Assembly (NCBI RefSeq): GCF_003363265.1
Contig: NZ_QRBF01000003.1
Span: forward strand, 62,001 to 126,000
Source: Dyella psychrodurans
GTDB lineage: Bacteria > Pseudomonadota > Gammaproteobacteria > Xanthomonadales > Rhodanobacteraceae
Length of the DNA stretch: 64,000 nucleotides
Reading direction: 5' to 3'
The notes below the pieces were generated by a model that ran no database searches, had not been told where the DNA came from, and worked only from the letters and a program-made list of their open reading frames with translations. Below are positions 63,074 to 64,000 of this stretch, in pieces; the stretch's first letter is position 1; every line of letters starts with the position of its first letter. Made by a program: the position numbers and the translations under genes.

Positions 63074-63561
63074 AGCGTGCAGCGCGCCAACAGTTATGGT
63101 TTGCCGTCGCAGTGCTCGTGCTGCTCACTGCGGCCTGGTGGCAACTTCGCAGCGACCGGATGTCCGCGCCGGGCACGCTGCTTTCGATCGACCCCGATGC
63201 GATCACACGGGTCAACCTGCAAATCGGCAATGCCTCTGAGCATTACGTGAAACGCGATGGCCATTGGTGGCGTACCGACCAGGCAACTTCCACTCGCGCG
63301 GACGATCTGCGCCTGGGCGAATTGACGCGCATCGCCGCCGCGCCAGTACAAAGCTGGCAACGGGCCGATAGCTACGAGCCTGCAAAGATCGGTCTGTCAC
63401 CGCCCCAGGCGAAACTGAATCTCGATGGCCAGACGCTGCTGTTTGGCGGCATGACCGCCATCGGCCAGAGTTGTTATGTGCAAGCCGGCCAGCGAGTGGG
63501 TATCGTTTCGCTGCGCTACATGCCGCGTTCGGCGCAAAGCGCATCGATCAAGGCACCGTGA
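63070..63561 (+). CDS. DUF4340-like membrane-anchored protein, short
   Basis: A 163-residue protein with one N-terminal helix ([18 protein letters not shown]) and a small periplasmic domain with [15 protein letters not shown] and [21 protein letters not shown], the repeated beta pattern of DUF4340. Typical members are longer (two or more repeats), so this is a minimal form. It overlaps the GldG-like gene as ATGA and completes the four-gene operon. mutM follows after 1 base. Confidence 0.78.
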   Translation: MKRAARQQLWFAVAVLVLLTAAWWQLRSDRMSAPGTLLSIDPDAITRVNLQIGNASEHYVKRDGHWWRTDQATSTRADDLRLGELTRIAAAPVQSWQRADSYEPAKIGLSPPQAKLNLDGQTLLFGGMTAIGQSCYVQAGQRVGIVSLRYMPRSAQSASIKAP

Positions 63562-63562
63562 C

Positions 63563-64000
63563 ATGCCGGAACTGCCCGAAGTAGAAACCACCCGACGAGG
63601 TATCGCGCCGCATTTGATCGGCCGCCGCATCGTAAGCGTGACGTTGCGCCGCGCGGATTTGCGCTGGCCGATTCCGCGCGAGATTTCCGACGTGCTGCCG
63701 GGACAGCGCATCGACGAGGTGGAGCGTCGCGCCAAATACCTGCTGCTCCACACCTCCGCGGGCAGCGCGTTGCTGCACTTGGGTATGTCGGGTGTGTTGC
63801 GTGTGCTGCCGCCGGACATTCCGGCCGGCGCGCACGATCATGTCGATCTCCTGCTTGAGCCGACCAGGCAGGAACGCGAGCGCATCCTGCGTTTCACCGA
63901 TCCTCGTCGCTTCGGTTGCCTGCTCTGGCAGCCAGCCGGAACCACGCACGAACTGCTCGCCAATCTGGGCCCGGAGCCGCTGACTGATGCGTTCGACGGC
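63563..64000 (+). CDS. mutM: Formamidopyrimidine-DNA glycosylase, 3' end outside window
   Basis: 146 codons of MutM/Fpg, which removes 8-oxoguanine from DNA with a bifunctional glycosylase/AP-lyase reaction. The catalytic N-terminal Pro2-Glu3 lies in [14 protein letters not shown], and the conserved Lys of [11 protein letters not shown] is present. The C-terminal helix-two-turn-helix and zinc finger are beyond the right edge. Starting one base after the DUF4340-like gene, it is probably read from the ABC operon, a common but functionally unlinked arrangement. Confidence 0.95.
   Translation, partial: MPELPEVETTRRGIAPHLIGRRIVSVTLRRADLRWPIPREISDVLPGQRIDEVERRAKYLLLHTSAGSALLHLGMSGVLRVLPPDIPAGAHDHVDLLLEPTRQERERILRFTDPRRFGCLLWQPAGTTHELLANLGPEPLTDAFDG

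Overview
The window is 64 kb of GC-rich bacterial chromosome. Gene content and order point to a gammaproteobacterium of the Xanthomonadales, probably Rhodanobacteraceae (Dyella or a relative). The basis is an aa3 oxidase cluster with a twin-transmembrane DUF2909-type gene, PutA without a DNA-binding domain, YcgL, a SecB-GpsA-SNF2 helicase block, and many TonB/FadL-type outer membrane proteins. The assignment is inferred from gene content, not from a marker search. No rRNA, tRNA, CRISPR array, prophage or insertion sequence was seen. Most of the window reads as ordinary chromosome with two accessory-looking catabolic stretches.

Layout. 1-2.7 kb: a Mg2+-type P-type ATPase (mgtA, cut by the left edge) with a structured leader and a small upstream ORF. 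3.0-11.1 kb: cytochrome c oxidase genes, read leftward in the order DUF2244, coxB, coxA, a 60-residue membrane protein, coxC, then SURF1, a CxxxC membrane protein, ctaA and ctaB, the last four joined by 4-5 bp stop/start overlaps. 11.4-20.2 kb: a REP-like inverted pair, putA, a TlpA-like thioredoxin, an AraC regulator, a diheme cytochrome c, an ArsR regulator divergent from an SDR with a clear shared operator, and two small membrane proteins.

20.2-34.9 kb is the most interesting part. A TetR regulator (24.5-25.2 kb) sits between two operons. One encodes a beta-helix lipoprotein, a diheme cytochrome lipoprotein and an SDR. The other is a seven-gene run: FGGY kinase, class II aldolase, class III aminotransferase, a second aldolase-fold protein that has lost its metal-ligand histidines, an MFS transporter, a TonB-dependent receptor and a coniferyl-aldehyde-type dehydrogenase. 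Together they look like an uptake and degradation pathway for an unidentified, possibly amino-substituted, polyol, sugar or aldehyde-yielding compound.

35-53 kb holds a FadL-type porin, YcgL, a 1162-residue membrane-anchored ankyrin protein, a family 9 glycosyltransferase, a CPA2 K+/H+ antiporter, a glutaminyl cyclotransferase, a LysR-DUF4865-tautomerase unit, an FAD monooxygenase, hemB, an S53 peptidase, glucokinase, a HAD phosphatase and a Sel1-like secreted protein. 53-64 kb is housekeeping: a SNF2 helicase, gpsA, secB, rpmB-rpmG, a delta-9 acyl desaturase, a four-gene Gld-like ABC operon and mutM (cut by the right edge).
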